9,118 bases of DNA. Origin: Saprospiraceae bacterium. GTDB taxonomy: Bacteria > Bacteroidota > Bacteroidia > Chitinophagales > Saprospiraceae. The stretch lies in contig JABDJM010000255.1 of NCBI GenBank assembly GCA_013002475.1, positions 1 to 9,118 of the forward strand, written 5' to 3'. The translations under genes were made by a program, and so were the position numbers. Positions 6,792 to 9,118 of the stretch are shown here, one piece after another. Each line of letters begins with the position of its first letter. Position 1 is the stretch's first letter. The notes below the pieces were generated by a model. It saw nothing but the letters and a program-made list of their open reading frames with translations. It did not search any database and was not told where the DNA came from.

Positions 6792-8705
6792 ATGAGCGAC
6801 CAGATAAAGCACGAGTGTGGTGTAGCCCTGATCAGGCTCTTAAAACCCCTCGATTATTATCAAGAAAAGTACGGCACTGCACTTTATGGGATCAATAAGA
6901 TGCGCCTCCTTATGCAGAAGATGCGAAACAGGGGGCAGGATGGTGCAGGCTTCGCAACCATCAAGCTTAATCCCGCACCGGGAACTCGCTATATTTCCAG
7001 AAAAAGATCTATTTCTTCCAACTATCTGGAAGACTTGTTCAAGGATATCTATCAGCGGTTTGAGGATGTTCCAAAGGAAAATCTGACAGACACTGCATGG
7101 TTGAAAAAAAACAAACCCTTTACCGGGGAGCTTCTTATGGGGCACCTACGCTATGGTACTCATGGTGCCAATACCATGGAAACCTGCCACCCGTTTCTTC
7201 GGCAGAATAATTGGATCAGTAGAAATCTTGTGTTGGCTGGAAATTTCAACCTCACCAATGTCAACGAGATGTTCGATGAACTTGTGGGTTATGGACAGTA
7301 TCCAAAGGAAATTTCAGACACAGTTACTGTCCTTGAAAAGATCGGACACTTTCTGGATGACGAGGTAGAGCGAATTCATACCTGGTTTAAGCCTGATGGC
7401 TATTCCTCAGAAAAGATCAACGAGCTCATTTTTGATAACCTGGATTTGCAGAGACTGCTGAAGCGAGCCTGCAAACGATTTGATGGAGGCTTTGTCATGG
7501 CCGGGATGATCGGGCATGGGGATGCTTTTGTGATCCGGGATGCCAACGGAATTCGGCCGGCTTTTTATTTTGCCAATGAGGAGGTAGCTGTAGTCGCTTC
7601 CGAAAGACCTGCCATTCAAACAGCCTTCAATGTCCATCATTCAAGGATCAAAGAGGTCATGCCTGGCCATGCATTGATCATAAAGCATCATGGGGAGGTT
7701 AGTGAAAAACCTTATACCAAACCCGGACGGAATTTGGCTTGCTCCTTCGAGAGGATCTATTTCAGCCGCGGGACAGACCGTGATATCTATTTAGAAAGAA
7801 AAAAACTGGGAGAGCAACTGGTGGGGCCGATCTTGAAAGCGGTGAATGAAAACTTTGAGGACACAGTTTTTTCCTACGTACCAAATACTGCTGAATCTGC
7901 TTACTATGGGTTAGTAGATGGAGTAGAAAAGGCGCTTAACAAGCAAAAAGAAAACGCCATACTTCAGGCGGGAAAAAATATCAAGCCTAAAAAACTTGAA
8001 AAGATTCTTTCCCAACGGGCAAGAGTCGAAAAGATCGTAGTAAAGGATGCCAAACTCAGGACCTTTATTGCAGACGATTCCAGCAGGGGAGACCTCGTGT
8101 CTCATGTTTATGATGTGACTTATGGAATTGTTCGGAATGACAAGGATACTTTAGTCTTGATGGATGATAGTATTGTGCGAGGGACAACCTTAAGAGATAG
8201 CATCCTGAAAATCGTTAGCCGTCTCCGGCCAAAAAAGATCATTGTCGTTTCTTCTGCTCCTCAGATCAGGTACCCTGATTGCTATGGAATTGATATGTCC
8301 AGGCTTCAGGAGTTTGTTGCCTTTCGTGCCATGATCGACCTGATCCATAAAAAGGGAATAAGCCATCTTCTGGATGAAGCTTACAAAAGGTGTAAAAAAT
8401 CTGAAACCCATCCTATCGATGTAATAAGAAATGAGGTTCAGTCTCTGTATGATCTGTTTACAGCGGAAGAAATCTCCGCTCAGATTGCTAAGATCATAAC
8501 TCCTAAGGGCTTAAAGCCCAAAGTGGAAGTCATCTATCAAACCATCGAAGGATTACATCAAGCCTGTCCTAAGCATAAAGGCGATTGGTATTTTTCCGGA
8601 AACTATCCTACCCCGGGTGGAAACCGGGTCGTTAACCGGGCCTTCGTCAACTTTATGGAAGGAAGTGATAAGCGAGCTTATGAGCAAGCTACGGTGAAGG
8701 CCTGA
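6792..8705 (+). CDS. PurF-like amidophosphoribosyltransferase paralogue, long form
   Basis: The protein has 637 aa from ATG 6792 (MSDQIKHECGVALIRLLKPL) and combines an N-terminal class II (Ntn) glutamine amidotransferase with a C-terminal phosphoribosyltransferase. PurF makes phosphoribosylamine from PRPP and glutamine, the first step of purine synthesis. Cys9, after an 8-residue leader, is the expected N-terminal nucleophile and would need leader removal, as in B. subtilis PurF. RGQDGAG (47-53) and GHLRYGTHG (117-125) fit the glutamine site. The PRPP loop MDDSIVRGTT (457-466) is intact, and IRYPDCYGIDMSR follows it. Oddities: typical PurF is about 470-510 aa; the oxyanion motif usually reading HNGN is GNFN (150-153); about 30 extra Lys-rich residues lie between VPNTAES and RTFI (near 374-422); the first domain is also enlarged. 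It may be PurF itself or a paralogue of different specificity. Confidence 0.85.
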   Translation: MSDQIKHECGVALIRLLKPLDYYQEKYGTALYGINKMRLLMQKMRNRGQDGAGFATIKLNPAPGTRYISRKRSISSNYLEDLFKDIYQRFEDVPKENLTDTAWLKKNKPFTGELLMGHLRYGTHGANTMETCHPFLRQNNWISRNLVLAGNFNLTNVNEMFDELVGYGQYPKEISDTVTVLEKIGHFLDDEVERIHTWFKPDGYSSEKINELIFDNLDLQRLLKRACKRFDGGFVMAGMIGHGDAFVIRDANGIRPAFYFANEEVAVVASERPAIQTAFNVHHSRIKEVMPGHALIIKHHGEVSEKPYTKPGRNLACSFERIYFSRGTDRDIYLERKKLGEQLVGPILKAVNENFEDTVFSYVPNTAESAYYGLVDGVEKALNKQKENAILQAGKNIKPKKLEKILSQRARVEKIVVKDAKLRTFIADDSSRGDLVSHVYDVTYGIVRNDKDTLVLMDDSIVRGTTLRDSILKIVSRLRPKKIIVVSSAPQIRYPDCYGIDMSRLQEFVAFRAMIDLIHKKGISHLLDEAYKRCKKSETHPIDVIRNEVQSLYDLFTAEEISAQIAKIITPKGLKPKVEVIYQTIEGLHQACPKHKGDWYFSGNYPTPGGNRVVNRAFVNFMEGSDKRAYEQATVKA

Positions 8706-9081
8706 CAAATCTTGTCCAGCCCCAGATCGCTCCTATCACGATCACTCCCACGATGATCATAAATGAACTGAAGGGAATAAAGGTGATCGCGAAAATGTGC
8801 ATTTTTTCCAGTAACCACATGACTGATATCAAGGCTGTCAACATCAGGACCAAACCTGATAGTCTGCCAAATCCAGGCACTCTTCTAATATCAACATTGC
8901 GATTAATGATCAGTAAGGTGGCGATCATGCTCAGTACCGGCAGAATCTGAGTATAGACGTCTGTTCGAAATATGGGTTGACGTTCAAATAGAAAAAGATA
9001 AACATTCAGCGTGATGGCAAAAACTCCCGGGATACAGATCAGATAGATCAGGACTGCATATAGGTAGCACCAGGGTTTCAT
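8689..9081 (-). CDS. Small four-helix membrane protein, unknown function
   Basis: This 130-aa protein starts MKPWCYLYAVLIYLICIPGV and has four predicted membrane segments (about 7-31, 42-59, 74-91, 96-120). Short charged loops separate them (ERQPIFRTD, NRNVDIRRVPGFGR), and the tail is RFVRPSP. I recognise no enzyme motif. The start is the ATG at 9081, backed by a clear purine-rich AGGAG 8 nt upstream; an in-frame TTG at 9114 would place that site inside the gene and is rejected. The last 17 nt overlap the end of the convergent PurF-like gene. The loop motif IINRNVDIRRVPGFGRLSG looks like a conserved signature, which suggests a real conserved protein. Confidence 0.75.
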   Translation of the reverse strand: MKPWCYLYAVLIYLICIPGVFAITLNVYLFLFERQPIFRTDVYTQILPVLSMIATLLIINRNVDIRRVPGFGRLSGLVLMLTALISVMWLLEKMHIFAITFIPFSSFMIIVGVIVIGAIWGWTRFVRPSP

Positions 9082-9089
9082 TTCTCCCT

Positions 9090-9094
9090 CTCCT
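9090..9094 (-). promoter_or_regulatory. Shine-Dalgarno site of the four-helix membrane protein
   Basis: On the minus strand the leader reads AAAGGAGAGGGAGAA directly before the ATG at 9081, with AGGAG 8 nt away. Most other starts in this window have no such site, as is usual in Bacteroidota, so it decides the start here. Confidence 0.55.
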
Positions 9095-9118
9095 TTACCT
9101 AACCATCCCGCCAAAAAA

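Noticed and set aside
8620..8640. Repeated CCGGG near the 3' end of the PurF-like gene as a terminator
   Set aside because: It lies within coding sequence well before the stop and has no following T run. The codons encode the conserved Gly-rich tail.
1..9118. Defence island, mobile element or CRISPR array
   Set aside because: All genes are housekeeping or conserved envelope types with uniform base composition. No transposase, integrase, terminal repeats or repeat-spacer pattern is seen.

Overview
The window reads as ordinary chromosomal DNA of a marine-type Flavobacteriaceae member (phylum Bacteroidota). Three things point that way. The gene neighbourhood (small membrane protein, mutL, two rhomboids, EEP-family protein, cysS) looks flavobacterial. 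Upstream sites match the Bacteroidota -7 consensus TAnnTTTG, and most starts lack a Shine-Dalgarno sequence. The proteins themselves look like flavobacterial versions, including a long PurF-like paralogue and a rhomboid with an extra C-terminal domain. Genus and species cannot be fixed from the sequence. Coding density is very high; I see no tRNA, rRNA, CRISPR array, insertion sequence or phage gene.

Layout. Positions 1-6653 hold a leftward (minus-strand) cluster. In transcription order it is: a 112-aa membrane protein (6653-6315), mutL (6283-4463), rhomboid A (4384-3701), rhomboid B (3652-2726), a membrane-anchored endonuclease/exonuclease/phosphatase-fold protein (2716-1661, GTG start), cysS (1621-134) and the start of a lipoprotein gene (130 to beyond the left edge). 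The gaps are 31, 78, 48, 9, 24 and 3 nt, consistent with one transcription unit or a few nested ones. Positions 6654-6791 are a divergent regulatory region with a -7 match on each strand and a near-perfect direct repeat. Rightward from it runs a 637-aa PurF-like amidotransferase/phosphoribosyltransferase gene (6792-8705). Its 3' end overlaps by 17 nt the 3' end of a convergent gene for a 130-aa four-helix membrane protein (9081-8689). No stretch without a gene exceeds 140 nt.

Functions. The leftward cluster mixes information processing (MutL mismatch repair, cysteinyl-tRNA synthetase) with envelope functions (two intramembrane proteases, a membrane-tethered EEP protein, a lipoprotein). The shared pathway, if any, is not evident. 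The rightward gene resembles the first enzyme of purine synthesis but is longer and departs from the family at the glutaminase oxyanion motif.

I found no defence island or obviously new multi-gene system. The points most worth a second look are: GATC about 2.8-fold above random expectation by hand count; a MutL whose C-terminal endonuclease motif is degenerate; the divergent PurF-like protein; and the compact divergent promoter region with its direct repeat.
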